NCBI RefSeq assembly: GCF_030247195.1
Contig: NC_080672.1
Location: forward strand, 187,619,201-187,683,200
DNA from: Topomyia yanbarensis
Taxonomy: Eukaryota > Arthropoda > Insecta > Diptera > Culicidae
Length of the DNA stretch: 64,000 nucleotides
Reading direction: 5' to 3'
In this document: positions 33,561 to 45,991 of the stretch, in pieces
Layout: every line of letters starts with the position of its first letter
Position numbering within the stretch: the first letter of the stretch is position 1
Position numbers and translations under genes: made by a program
Notes under the pieces: generated by a model
Told to the model about the DNA's origin: nothing
Databases searched by the model: none
The model's input: only the letters and a program-made list of their open reading frames with translations

Positions 33561-35329
33561 GCAACGTACAAACCTTTCCAGAACTTTAGCCAGGCAGTTT
33601 ACTAGCGACTTTCATATGTAGTTTTCAACATTGTGAGTGTTTCCAGCACCAATTCCCCCTAGCAAAGAGGCCAGGGATGGAAAAAATAAATACGTTTTGC
33701 AATTCTTTCAAATACGGCCTTTTATCGACATTTTCATTATAACAGCAAATTGCGTACACAACAAGCCCCTTTCGTGACGAGTATAGTGTTAATAGTTTTG
33801 TTTTGAATTTTATATGTCATGGAGCATGAAGAGAAGATCTCTCAGTTCACAATCCTGCAGCTGCCAATGATTCTAAGAAGCATACGTTCAATTAAATTGC
33901 TAAATTGTGTTTGATTGATTTCGAAGAGATAATTTAACTATGTTATTAAACTAAATCTACTAGTTAGCAGGATTAGCTAACTACTGTAGCAAGTTAAATC
34001 CGCATACAAAATCTTTTCGTTTTGGAGGAGTGAGTGTGAGATTTTGAACGTCGCTTCCTGAACGTAACGATTTTATTTTTATTTTTGAACTATTTCTAGA
34101 AAACATTCTTGTAAAATATTTTAAGGAGTGCTAACACACCAACACAAATAAAAGAATAATTCATGTTTTTGTAGGATTATGAATGTTTTCGAAACCAGCA
34201 TAGCGTAAAATCCAACCACAACCCTTATTTGAAATTTGATCCTTGTTACTGATTTTTTTTCATTTTTTTCCTACATTTACATTTTTATTTTGTTAAAATT
34301 TCATTGATCTATTTTTTCAAGTTGTGGATTGTATTTGTATTCGTACAATTGTAAGATTCTGCCTTTTTTATCTATTTGCATACTTTTATTTTATCCTTCT
34401 TTTAACGTTCCTTACTTTTGCTTTTTTTTCTATTGCTATCACTATCACTTACTTTAATTTATAGTTTTTCTCTATTATTTAACTTTATTCGCAATTTTTC
34501 GAGAAAATTCTGCATTCTTTATTTTTTTTCTTATTGTTTCATATTTTAATACCCTGCTTTTTTAATTATTTCTCTTGTCACTTCATCTAATTTTTAGAAT
34601 TTGTCTATTTACTATATTTATTCTTGCCATAGCCTTTTTCTATTTCCTATTTGCTCATATTTTTTGCATTTCCAAAAGCAAATTTACTTATTCAAATTTA
34701 TTCCAATTTGTCTTATTGTTTAATTTTTTACATTTCTCCTATTTTCCTTCTCATTTTCTAATTTTTAGCTTTCCGTTTATCGTAGTTTTGTTTTTTCCCA
34801 TTGTTCATTTAATATAATTTTATTTATTTTTTATACCTTTTTCTTAAGATTTAATTCGTTATTGTTATTTCTTCATGTTTTCCATTTAACCTACATGGAA
34901 AGTACTTCTTCTATTGACATGTTCCTATACGTTAGCATTGGATTTTTCTTTATTTTCCTAAAAAACCATTTGATTTATTTTCTTATCACTATGCTCACTT
35001 TTTCTTAATTTTACATTTAGTTCGTTGTTTGAATTTATTTCAAATTTCATTTCTAGTGGTTTTTCTATTCTTTAAATAATATCCATTTTATTAATTTTTT
35101 TCGTGTTAATATCTTCATTTTTGTGTTTCTATAGTATACCACGTTGGCTTTTTTCTACTATTTTTCGTTTTCCATTTTGTCTGTTTGCTCCGTTTTTGTT
35201 CAATACTTCCAATTTCCTTTACTTTTTCGTCTTTTTATCATTTCAATTTTCCAGTTTTTCAAAATTTTCTAGTTCGTCCATTTTTTTTTAATTTCTCTAT
35301 AGTTATTTTATTCTTGTCTTTTATTTATA
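33561..35329. other. AT-rich DNA, strongly T-rich on the plus strand after 34250
   Basis: No gene recognised. From about 34250 to 35325 the plus strand is dominated by T and TC runs with few purines. ORFs here are Phe/Leu/Ile-rich products of that composition, not genes. Confidence 0.6.
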
Positions 35330-36168
35330 GGGGGACCCGGGGTTATTAAGACAGTGGGGGTAATTCGGCCCCCTCGATTTCTCAGAAAATAGCAAGACTA
35401 TCAGACTATCGTATATATTCGTGGCACCGCTGTTCTGAAACATTAATTTTGACAGTTGAAGTTGATTCTTTGTTCGTTGTAGAAAGGAAACGCAACGTGT
35501 TTCGTTGTTTTGTCATTCTCAAAACAAAAATCATTATAATGGAAAAACCGTGATTCAAGCTACAAATAAAAGTGAAAAAATAAAAAATAAAAATAAGTGT
35601 TTTGGAAAGCTTGAGGCTCCTATTTTATGGAATAATTTTTGTTTGGGTGAAAACACAGATATTTTCGAGACGCTCACCACTTTTGTGCGATATGAACGTA
35701 CGGGGCTATTCGGACCCCCTATTCCGTAAATCACCGTTCAGCGGCTTGCGGCTGCGCATACCATTGCACGCGCCACAGCAAAGAAATACATGGGCTGCCA
35801 ATAGACAGTTGTGACATACTAGATTAAGTTTTTGTAAAGCTATTTTTTTGCTTCTTAAGGAGTGTCTCTTGTATCTAATTCACAGGTAAACTTAATTCCA
35901 TTGTAAAAAAAAATAAAGAAAAATGATGGTCTGAATTGCCCCGTAGGGAGGTCCGAATTACCCCTACATTGTAAAAGGATGAAAAAACGTAGAGGTTTGC
36001 AAATCGTCGACTAGCGCTGCCATTGAGTGGTGAAAATGAACCTTTTATAGCACCAAAATGTAGCTGAGGTTTCAAACTAACAATTAGAACTTTTGACCGG
36101 TAACTTTTTTCACATCTATCCTAAAAGGGCGATTTGCTTAAGTTGGTCCGAATAGCCCCGTGTTCCCC
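35330..36168. mobile_element. 839-bp TIR element with reiterated GGGG-TATTCGG-CCCC motifs
   Basis: Flanked by TA (35328-35329, 36169-36170). The ends are GGGGGACCCGGGGTTATT and, inverted, GGGGAACACGGGGCTATTCG. Variants of GGGG-TAATTCGG-CCCC recur near 35355 and 35702, and inverted near 35930, 35949 and 36145. Outward ends and inward copies thus repeat one motif about six times. No transposase is present; it interrupts the T-rich tract. Confidence 0.65.
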
Positions 36169-36397
36169 TACTCTTCTAGTTTTATGCATTCTTAGCGTTT
36201 TATTTATTTTTTCTATTGCTTTAAATATGTTTTGTTTTTAATGTTAAATAAATTTTATTACTCTTGATTTATCGAGTTTTTCAGTTTTATGTATTTTTTA
36301 TATTAATGTTTTCTATATTATTATTCTTTTTAGTAGTTTTTATTCATTTTCATTGATTCTAAAAAAATTTCCAACATTCTTATCGATTTTTTACTAT
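36169..36397. other. Continuation of the T-rich tract
   Basis: Same composition as 34250-35325, which supports the view that 35330-36168 is an insertion. No gene. Confidence 0.5.
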
Positions 36398-36548
36398 TTT
36401 CACCATTTGTTCAATAATGTTCGACTTTTTTAATCTTCGCCATTTGTTTTTCTAATTTCCTGCTTTCAATTGATAAAGGAAAGCAGGAAACTATGAAAAC
36501 AAATGGCGAAGATTAAAAAAGTCGAACATTATTGAACAAATGGTGAAA
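36398..36548. repeat. Long hairpin, about 70-bp arms with 11-nt loop
   Basis: 36398-36467 is the near-perfect reverse complement of 36479-36548, with mismatches only around TTTTTCTAA / TTTTCATAG. The loop is AATTGATAAAG. Plausible origins are a foldback element, template switching during replication or an inverted duplication. Confidence 0.9.
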
Positions 36549-37653
36549 TTTTATAGTTTGTTTTAGTTTTTCTCGATTAAACATTTTTAACAATTGACAA
36601 TAATTTGTTTATTTGGTTGATTTTGTTGTTTTTAGCTCTTTTGTACATTCTTTTAATATTTAGTTTTCCTATTGTTTTTTACCTTTTGCCGTTGATCGCC
36701 GTTTAGATATTTTTAATTTTTGTGATAACTACATCTTTAATCTTGCCATTTCCTTACTTTTATAAACACTATTAACAAAAATGGCGCTTTAAAAAGTCAC
36801 CAAAACTGTCGAAGAGGTATTAAAAACTCCCAAAGTATAAAAAACTCTACGTTTTTTTCCTTCATTGGCACTACAAACAACTAGAGCAAAAAAAATGGTA
36901 CATAAATATAAAATTTCAGTGTACTATACATAATATCAGTGAACTCCAATGGATTTCAAACATTGACTTTTTTGTACTCAGGCAATACACATTGGTGGGG
37001 GCCCGTACGTTGTACCCCCCCCCCCCCCCCCCCCCGGGCCCGTATTTTCTCTCTGCGGCCCTGATTATTTAACATGTACAGATGTTGCACCTCACCCGAA
37101 TAAACATCTATACGCTGACATTTAAGTATTGGTTTATTTTTTGACGCACGATTCAATAAGATGCCGACTGTTGTGTTATTGCGCGCGACGTAATGCTGAC
37201 TGGAGTGCATTTTTAGTGGTATAAAAATACATTACCTAAGTATCTAACACGATCGATTATGTATATCGGAAGTACAATGGGATAACCACGCGTAGTTTTT
37301 TTAATTAATAATTCGCGAAATGGGCACGTAACTCTATATAGCCGGTTATGGAAAGTGTTGCTTATACTGTATTGATTCGAATATTGTTCAAACTGCGAGC
37401 AAATATTTATATTTTTTGTTACTTTAATATATCGAAATACGTTACTGATTGAGCAATAAAATATTTTTTGTGTGCCTCGCGATGGTTATTTTTAACGATG
37501 AGTTAATAACTAGTTAAACGGTTCTTAGTAAAACGAGCAGGTAATGCTGTCAAACCGCCATATTAGTATAATCCTTACGGGCCCGATGAAGACAACCCAA
37601 TGTGCCACCCCAAGAAACCACGGCAAGCTGAGACACCTTCCACATTCCGTCGG
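36549..37653. other. AT-rich DNA with a 21-bp poly-C run
   Basis: No gene. A C run at 37015-37035 is followed by GGGCCCGTATTTTCTCTCTG, and GGGGGCCCGTACG lies just before it; this could be the G-rich end of a decayed transposon. The flanks of the hAT insertion begin at the end of this stretch. Confidence 0.5.
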
Positions 37654-37897
37654 TTTACGTCCAGGGTTGTTAATCGATAAATAATCGTCATCATCGATAA
37701 CGTTAACCACCCGTCAACTTCATCGGAAATTTCGTTAAGGATAATGTATCGTCGGATTCATCGTCATCGTCGATAATTCATCGGTGGTTATGCGATACAT
37801 TTTGCGTTACTTTCCCGTTTATTGGAGTTGAAGTTGACGCGGTTAACTTTCAATTGTTTAGAAATAAATAACTATTGAAAGCATATATGCTATATGT

Positions 37898-38222
37898 TGT
37901 TGGCAGTTGAAAATCAAGAGTTTTGGACATTTTCTATGCACAGGGTGGGGGGGTGGGTTTCCGACGATGTGTGAAAATGGAATTTTTGTCATCTTTTCGG
38001 GAGTGTTTTATATTGAAGGGAAAGTTATTGGCAGTTGACAATCAATAGTTTTGGACATTTTCAATACACGGGGGGTTCGACGATGTGTCAAAATTGAGTC
38101 AAAATTGGACATTTTTCAAATTTTCGTGAACATTTTATATTGAAGGGCAGGTTGTTGGCAGTTGAAATATCGATTTTGGATATTTTCAATTCACAGGAGG
38201 ATCCACCAGTGCACAGTTTTCC
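37898..38222 (+). repeat. About 125-bp tandem repeat, 2.6 copies, inside the hAT left arm
   Basis: Units start at 37898, 38026 and 38151 with TTGTTGGCAGTTGAAAATC or variants and contain TTTTGGACATTTTC and CGACGATGTGT. Inverted relatives of two units occur at about 45065-45270 in the right arm. Confidence 0.8.
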
Positions 38223-38829
38223 AAAGTGACAAAAAGGTGAAAGAAATTCTTTGAACCACGAAAAAACATTTTTTAGCTATAGTGTCTTCAGCAAAGTTTA
38301 GTTATATATTTTAGCATTTAAAAAGTATTAGTTGGGTGATTAATCCCTCTAAAGCTGAAAAGCATGTTTTTGTTTGGTCATTTATGAAAATAAAAAAAAA
38401 CTTTATTTGGCAAAGTTGTTGAGAATATCTTAAGTATTAACTTCGCTTAAGAGACTATGTGTCTATCTGTCGATTTTAATATACATTTGTGGAGATTTCT
38501 TTGATATACCCCTGAAAATTGTTTGTTTTTTTCAGAATACTTTTCCTGGTAATTTTGTAGAATTTCAAAATGTTCCAAGATTTTGTTCTGCATAAGAAAA
38601 TACAGATTTTTTGTAATGTAAGTTTATTTATATCTCTTACAACTTAGAAGTTATCGAATGTTTTAGTTAGTGTCCAAAAAGCAATATTTTGGTATGGAAG
38701 CCGCAAATTTCGGCAGACGAAGCTATACCACTACGAAACTGTAAAACAAACACTATCAAAACCGTTTGGTGGGCTCTAGCCTACGTTCAAGTCAAATTCG
38801 AGTTGACTCCTTCTTTAGCATATTTTTTT

Positions 38830-39093
38830 ATCTTAGAGATGCAAAATATACAAAAATAATAATACTTGACTGTAAGACCTCCTTAAGGGAATTTTTTACT
38901 AAATGATCAGAACGGGTTATGAGGCTTTGTCGAGGGACTAAAGAAGAATATTTTAACCGCTGCGGTTTACTAAAAAGAAAGAAAAAAATATGTTTGCGTT
39001 TCGACTTCGTCTCTTCAGAACCAGAAAAAATATGTGCCGATTTTGTCAATGTTATCGTTTTATCAGCCTAAAATTCACCAAGGGGCTGATAAA
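38830..39093 (+). repeat. Partial third copy of a repeat module, opposite to its neighbour
   Basis: TTTTAACCGCTGCGG through TTATCAGCCTAAAATTCACC and CTGATAAAAACG is collinear with about 23950-24070 (TTTTAACAGCTTCAG, GTCAGCCTAAAATACACC) and inverted relative to about 40985-41090. The TTTATCAGCC...GGCTGATAAAA portion is itself palindromic. Confidence 0.6.
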
Positions 39094-40353
39094 AACGTAT
39101 TCAAAAACGTTTTTAATCCACCTAACAGTGTGATGAGACATTACTTATAACTTTTATCACTCTCTTCGGATATTATATCGTTTGAGAACATTTAGAACTT
39201 GATGCTTCGCGATGTTTTTGATAACACATACTACATGGGATAGTGGCAGGACTCAGAGAATCGCTCAAATCAGCATAGGACAACATTAGTGCTAGAAATC
39301 TCAAACCAAATCAATGGGAAAGCGAAAAAATGGCCCATAAAATAGACATACCAACGAATTATTGTTAATGCTCTGTTAATAAAATATCTAAATTGTGGTG
39401 GGAACACTGAATTTTCCTAAAGGGGTTATATATTGTGCTGAGCCGAAAAATCGATTTTTTTTAATCGATTTGAAGTTTATACTTTACTCAAATTTCCAAC
39501 GCGACTGAGAACTAAGAAATCAACGCTTTACCTTGAAAAGGGCGATACTAGCAGTGATACCATTCAAAGAAAATCAACAGTGAATATTTCCAGACTTGGT
39601 TTTATTTCCTATTTAAGAACTATTGTGTTTTTTACATCCTAGATTGCATGATTCAGTGATCGAAACCCAAACCTTCATAAAATATTTGAAATTATTAAAT
39701 TAAAATTGTTTTTGCTATTGAAATTGACAAAATGATAGTATCGCCCCTTTGGCGATTGTTTACTTTTTAGGTCCCACCTATCAGCATTGAAGTATCGCCC
39801 TTACGTTTTTTACAATAACTACCGTTCTACACCTCCGATTTCATCCGGGTTTTTTTCAATAGAGATCATTGTTACTATTTACAGCTGGTATCAGCTTGAT
39901 AATCCTAAAATAATACGAAAATAACAGTTTCGCCTCTAAACTGCTAGCAAAAAAAGTATCACCCTGTTTGTTTGCTTGGAGCGTGGAGGGCGAAACTTTA
40001 AATAAACAAGCAAAAATACAGTTTCGCCCGTTGTATATTTTGTTGTAGTTTAAGAGAGTAATATCGTAGAATTAAAATTTTTAGGTTAATTTGTTGCGTT
40101 TCAAAGCCCTCATTCGCATGTATGAAAAAAGCCCTATGTTTACATTTGTAAGTACATATCGCCCTTTTCGCAAAAAAGCGTTGAAATGCAATCGCAGCTC
40201 CTGATATCACGCTATCTCTGAAGTGCATGCGTGCATAGTTTCAAATTTTAATTCGACATCGACTTTTTCTAAAGGTGACTTCCCAGTAGTATCCTTGATT
40301 TGAATTATTATCGCTAATCCTAATGCCAAAGAACAAATAAAAACCTCACGAAA

Positions 40354-40907
40354 ACGAACCGTTTGGGAAAATCATCATCATTACGGGAATTTTCATTTTC
40401 ACGAAACTTTTCGATAACCTTCCGTCTCTTGCGTTAATGCACTGGGTGCACAGTGCTCTGAAAATCTAGCGAAATCGTCTTAGGGCACCAACGGGTCTAA
40501 TTCAGAGCTATCTGCGCGGCGAGTTAAATCTGTTAAGGATACTAAAAACTAATTTCTATTCCATAATTTTCAGTTCAGCAATTCGAGAGATCGTGCTCAC
40601 CGCAAGTCATGTAAAATAGACTACGTTGTGAAGCGATGGTCACTATTTATTAAAAAATCACGGTTAAATAAAAAATAAAACTATTAAAAAATTCAAATAG
40701 TTTATAATTTTCACAAACTTATTAGGAAAAATTGTTGAATAAGCTTTCGTAATATTGTGTAGAAAAAAGCTGAAAATTTCAGTATTTTCTCTATCTGCAA
40801 CATATAAACCCTTAAGTATACCAATTAATTGGTATACGAATTGGAATAGGTTCGCCAAATTTTGGAAGAAGTCTATAAAATATCCCCTTGAAAGCTACCT
40901 AAAAATT
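40354..40907. mobile_element. About 550-bp insertion in repeat copy 2
   Basis: It interrupts sequence that is continuous in copy 1 at 24140-24170. It contains GAAAATCTAGCGAAATCG, weakly similar to 3955-4030. Ends and target duplication are unresolved. No coding capacity recognised. Confidence 0.45.
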
Positions 40908-43900
40908 GTTGTAGTTCGATGCAATAAAAAAATCCCCAAAAATGAAATGTACCTATTAATGTGAAACACAGTGAATTATACATACCATAAAGACCCATTT
41001 TTATCAGTCTTATGGCGTATTTTAGGCTGACAAAATGGGGACATTGACTAAATCGGGCAATTTTTTTCTTTATAATAAACTGAAGCTGTTAAAATATTCT
41101 TCCCGTCCCTTGATGTAGTCTGATAACTATTTCTGATTATGATGAACTTTTTATTTTTGCATATTTCCATCTTCATGATAAGGAAAACATGCTCAAGAAA
41201 GGATTTACTCGAATTCAGTGTTGTTAGTCTGCTAGAGCCCATCAAACATATGTTCATATTTGGCTGATAAAATCGGGGTTTCAATGTATTATAATAGAAA
41301 TTCAGCATTCGAAGATGTTTCTTGTGAACGAGTGTAGAACTACTTTGTTTCTACTTACTTGAAGTCAGCGGCGTAGCCAGAAATTCGGTTTGGTGGGGGT
41401 TTGGTGGGGGTTTGGTGAAAATCGATCATACTGTCCAAACGGCATAATTCCGAAACCGTAATTTTTGAAGTTTTAAAATTATGCAGAATTCATTTTTCAG
41501 ATAATAGTAACAGAGTTCGTGTCTTTAGCGAATTTGTTGAGACTTTATTATAGTCATGAATATTAACCTGAGAAAATTCACCATAAATACTTCTTGGACG
41601 ATATACCGTCAAAATTATTTTATCAACTGATGCGCTGTTTGACGTTTGTAAAACTCATCGAAGATACTAAACCTCCGAAATTGGCGGTTTCAAAATGATG
41701 CTATCGTGACCTTAAATTACTGTTTTTAAACATTTGACCTAAACATGTAATTGGTCATATAACAAAAATTATATGCTCATCAAAATCGATCAGGAACTAC
41801 TAGAGTCGAATGGAAATCGTCATTTTTCATAAATTTCTCTCTACATTCGTGTTATCCTCGTTATTAATCATATTAATCATATTACGTTTTCGTCTCACTC
41901 GACGCATTCCCAAAATAAAAACCTGTTTTAATCCACCTAGTGGTGCAATTGTGCTTGTCTCATTTGTCCAGACTACTATTCCATGGCTGGTTATGTTCAA
42001 TACAATGGTGGAAATGAATATTACATGTTCAGTACGATTTGCACATACATACAACGGAACGACAGCCACGATCTTGAGATACTATGTGATATTGAAACAT
42101 CGCTTGAAACCAGCGGCGGATCATGGAGAAAGATCCGGGAGGTCCAGGTCCTGCCGAAAATTTTCAACTTGTTAAGAAATTTTAAACTAGTTTTAATTTT
42201 AAAGTAGCAACCCCTCACTGCATACTCCCTCCGGGCCAGTATGATTTTTAGAGTGATTGCATAACCTTTCTATATGAGAAAGGCAAAAATGTACCAAAGT
42301 CCAAAAAAGTCAATTTTTGTCAAACATCTCAATGTTTCATGCATTTTAAAGTCATTTGGCATCAAAAATACAAATTTGATTTTGAAAATTTTTCATTTCG
42401 GTTTATATGGGAATTTGTGATTGCATTCTTCAACTCGTAACCCCGGAACCGGAACTCCAATCAATTAAAAATTCAATAGCAGCCGACGGGAAGGTTGTAC
42501 CTTTCATTTGAGACTAACTTTGTGCAAATCGGTCCAGCCATCTCTGAGAAACAGAGGTCACATTTTTTTTTCCACATACACACATACACACACAGACATT
42601 TACCGATCTCAACGAACTCGGTCGATTGGCATATGCCACTCGGCCCTCCGGGTCGGGATTAGATTGACGAATTTTAGAGTGAATGAGAAAGACAAAAACA
42701 TTTTTAGCAAATGTTGAAAGTTATGCATTTTTTGGTGAGCAGTTCAATGTTTCATAGACATTAAATCAATTTTAACTACGCTTCCTATTAAATAAAGACC
42801 CTCATTACAGTACATCTCTACAAAAACGAGCTCAATTTGGAAATAAATCTGAGGATTATGATTGATTACTCTGGAATTTTCTATTGGAAGGTTTTCAGGC
42901 TGGAATTGGATATTGATGCTATTAGACAACTGTGAAATCAAGACCAATAGATCAGTTACATATCAGGAGAACCCTATTCCGACAATTTATCAAAAGTCCT
43001 CATGATGTTTACAACAACAGGTTATCAATCTACGGATCAGATAATTGTTATTGTAATATTGAATTAAATCAGTCTGCAACAATAAATTTTCAACTTCAAT
43101 CAAATATTTTTTTTGGTGGGGGGGGGGGGGGGGGGTTGTATGGTGTTAAACCCCAAAACTTTCTCCTGGCAACGCCGTTGCTTAGAGTTATTTATTTCGC
43201 TTCTCATTTTCCAATATGTTTCAGATCGATCCGATAGTTATAAGTTAGAAAAATTGCAGTCAGAAGGTTCGCACAAATGAACATTTTTGCACTGATAAGT
43301 TATCAAGTTTCTTCCAGACAACTTGGAAGTGTTCGGTGATTATTTCTAGCGGTTGTAGATAGAAAAATGAAATACAAAATTCGTTTTATCGAAATAATGT
43401 TTGGCTTATTTCAATGGTTTATTACTATATTGAACAATAAATAGGCGACAAAGAGTAATCCACAAACAACAAGCCATAACTTTTAAAGTATTCAAAATAG
43501 ATATTTGAAGTCTTTAGTTATTCGCAAAAGTAAGAGCTACAAATTTGCTGAAGACATCATTTCGATATAATCACTTCCAAGAAAATTTGTGAAAATATCT
43601 CACTCATAGGGGGATTAATCAGCAAAAGCATAATACCAAAAGAAAGGGCATATTGCCTCCATTATATTCTCCGAAGATACTATTGACCTAAAATAAGCCG
43701 TTTTGGCGTTAATAATAGATTACATGTTTTTGGTCATATTTCTGGCAATGGGAAATGATGAAAATCTTTCGTCTGCATTTAATGTTAAATATCTTTTTTG
43801 ATAATAGTCCGATTTCAACAATCTATAGCTTGTTCGAAAGGTATTCGTTAAAGCTGTCTAAAAACATATAAATTGTTAATCTATATTGTCAATTTCGGTA

Positions 43901-44104
43901 GATAATTTAAAAAAACTGCAAAAAACGCCATTTTTACGCATTCAAACATTCATATCTTGGAAACTAAACATCAGAATCAAAAACAAATTAATAGCGTTCA
44001 TACTGTTTTTTAGTTCTTTCATTTAAAATTGGTTTGGATAAGATCGGTTCAGCCGTTGCTGAGAAACACGAATGAGAATTTGTCCGTTACATACATACAC
44101 ACAC

Positions 44105-44481
44105 CTAAAAATAATGAAATTTAAACGACATGTAAATCAATACGAATGTAAACATACAACGATTGAATCAAAAATTTGATTGAAAATTACGTTCAAATCA
44201 ATTGGAGCATCAAACAGCATACAATTTTACACTTTCATTCGTGTAATATTACATGTCATTCATTTTACAGCAGTATTCGAGTAAAAATATATTGAAGTGC
44301 ATTGGTTTTCCGTTTAAAGAAACTGTAATTTTCAATCCACGTGTAAAATTATAATAAAATTCGTTGGAAAAAGCACGACATGTCGTGTGTATTTGTGGTA
44401 AAACTTAATTTTACATTTATATTCATGCTCCAAATATGTGCATGAAAATAAACTTAAAATTACAAAATATTTTTTTCTGTG
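44105..44481. mobile_element. About 377-bp MITE-like insertion in repeat copy 2
   Basis: It sits inside the CA/TG-rich stretch that is uninterrupted in copy 1 (20945-20975). The ends CCTAAAAATAATGAAATTTAA and, inverted, CAGAAAAAAATATTTTGTAA are loosely similar. AT-rich, no ORF. Confidence 0.5.
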
Positions 44482-45528
44482 CAGACACACACACAGACAT
44501 TGTCCCAAATCGCCTAGCTGAGTCGATTGGTATATAAGACTCGGCCCTCCGGGCCTCGGAAAAAATCTTGAAAGTTTGAGCGAATTCTATACAGTTCTTT
44601 TATAAGAAATGTAAAACCGACTAAACTCTATTATGATGCCGTTTATAAATTACACTACATATTTAAGGGTAAAAGAAGGAAGCATGAAGCATCTTGTAAC
44701 ATAGTGGAGAGAAGAAACGGAGGAGGGGGCTAAAAGCTTCCGAACTAGAAAAGGAAATCAAACATTGGAAATATGTATTTATTGTCCTTTTTAAAATCCA
44801 AAATCTTCTAGTTTAAATTAAAATTATAATAAAATCTGTTGATCACCACACCACTTAAATGTGTAGTATAATTTGTGAATGGCCTAATAATAGTGGTTTA
44901 GTAGTTTTTTCAATATATGTTTTTGCGTGCTAAAAATTACTAATTACACAATAGCTCAAAATTTGTTTTCTTCGTGGTCAAAACAATTTTGATCATCTTT
45001 TCACCGCTTGGAAACACTGTGCACCTGGGACTCTTTTGTGCACCAACTTACTCGAAAAGTTGAAAAAAATCCATTTTGACACATCGTCGGACCCTTCTGC
45101 GTATTGAAAATGTCCATATTTATTGATTTTCAACTACCAACAACTTTCCCTTCAATATAATTCACTTCTCCGGAAAGTTGAAAAAAAAAATCATTTTGAC
45201 GCATCGTCGGACCCCACTGTGCATAGAAAATGTCCAAAGCTATTGATTTTCAACCGCTAACAACATGTCCTTCAATAAATATTTATTTCTAAACAATTGA
45301 AAGTAAACCGCATCAACTTCAACTCCAATAAACGGGAAAGTAACGCAAAACGTATCGCGATAACCGATAAACCGATGATAACGATGAATACGACGATATA
45401 ATTATCGAGGATGAGGGCGACGATACATTATCGTTAACGGAGTTTCCGATGACGATACATTATCGGTAACGAGTAACGTCGATAAATTATCGTGAAAAAT
45501 GTTTCGTATTAACTACTCTGTTCACGTC

Positions 45529-45991
45529 TTCCGAGAACCATAAATACACAAGTCTGACTCCCCTTTCCTCCTTGTCAGCGGCATCCATCCTCTGTCCCAG
45601 ATGCTACGCCATTCCAATGTTGAAAAACTGCTCCAGTCACAAGTAAACGTCTTGCAGAGTTCAGTGAACAAAACACAAATGGTCTCCCTAGTTTTAAGTA
45701 AATTGATCACCTTACCAAATGAAAGCTAAATAATTACATTACCAGTCTAAAGAAATTCACATATTATTCGCAACATTTCCAAGAAAACGCCAACAAGTAC
45801 AGCGCTGTTCGAAAAAATAGCAGCGAGAATATTTTTCGAGTTTAATTTAAAATACTCCCATACGTTCTATTCTCCAATAACATAACAGTAATGTTTCGAT
45901 TATATCACGCCTAGTTATATATAGCGAGGGATGTATATATGTATAAAACAATATATAAGTACAAGTATATATATATTCACTTACATATACA
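45529..45991. other. Spacer after the hAT insertion
   Basis: No gene recognised. CTGTTCGAAAAAATAGCAGC (45805-45824) matches the end of the Tc1-like elements at 52338 and 61138, and about 45880-45910 is the inverse of 52196-52232, so fragments of those elements occur here. Confidence 0.45.

Larger units (their letters stand above)
39110..44616 (-). repeat. Hairpin-ended non-coding repeat, copy 2, nested in the hAT element
   Basis: Reverse-complement partner of 20824-25018 over nearly its whole length, ending in the hairpin at 44592-44616. It carries extra DNA that copy 1 lacks (or copy 1 has deletions): about 39430-39560, 39980-40230, 40354-40907 and 44105-44481. A homopolymer is kept at the matching place (G run 43118-43135, C run 21937-21951 in copy 1). 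No coding gene recognised. Confidence 0.75.
37662..45520. mobile_element. hAT-type element with 8-bp target duplication, carrying a nested 5.5-kb repeat
   Basis: The left end is CAGGGTTGTTAATCGATAA and the right end, inverted, CAGAGTAGTTAATACGAAA, so CAGRGTWGTTAAT is shared. The flanks TTTACGTC (37654-37661) and TTCACGTC (45521-45528) match at 7 of 8 positions, the target duplication length of hAT elements. The outer parts (37662-38270 and about 44990-45520) are inverted relatives of each other and are rich in ATCGATAA/TCGTCATCG words. No hAT transposase is seen. The inner 39110-44616 is an inserted repeat, so the original element was at most about 2.4 kb and non-autonomous. Confidence 0.75.

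Noticed and set aside
34575..35291. Hydrophobic ORFs suggesting membrane proteins
   Set aside because: Phe/Leu/Ile content follows from T-rich low-complexity DNA.
20824..44616. One giant 24-kb transposon with 4-5 kb terminal inverted repeats
   Set aside because: The left arm lies inside the gypsy element and the right arm inside a hAT element with its own 8-bp target duplication. Two independent insertions of one repeat explain this better.
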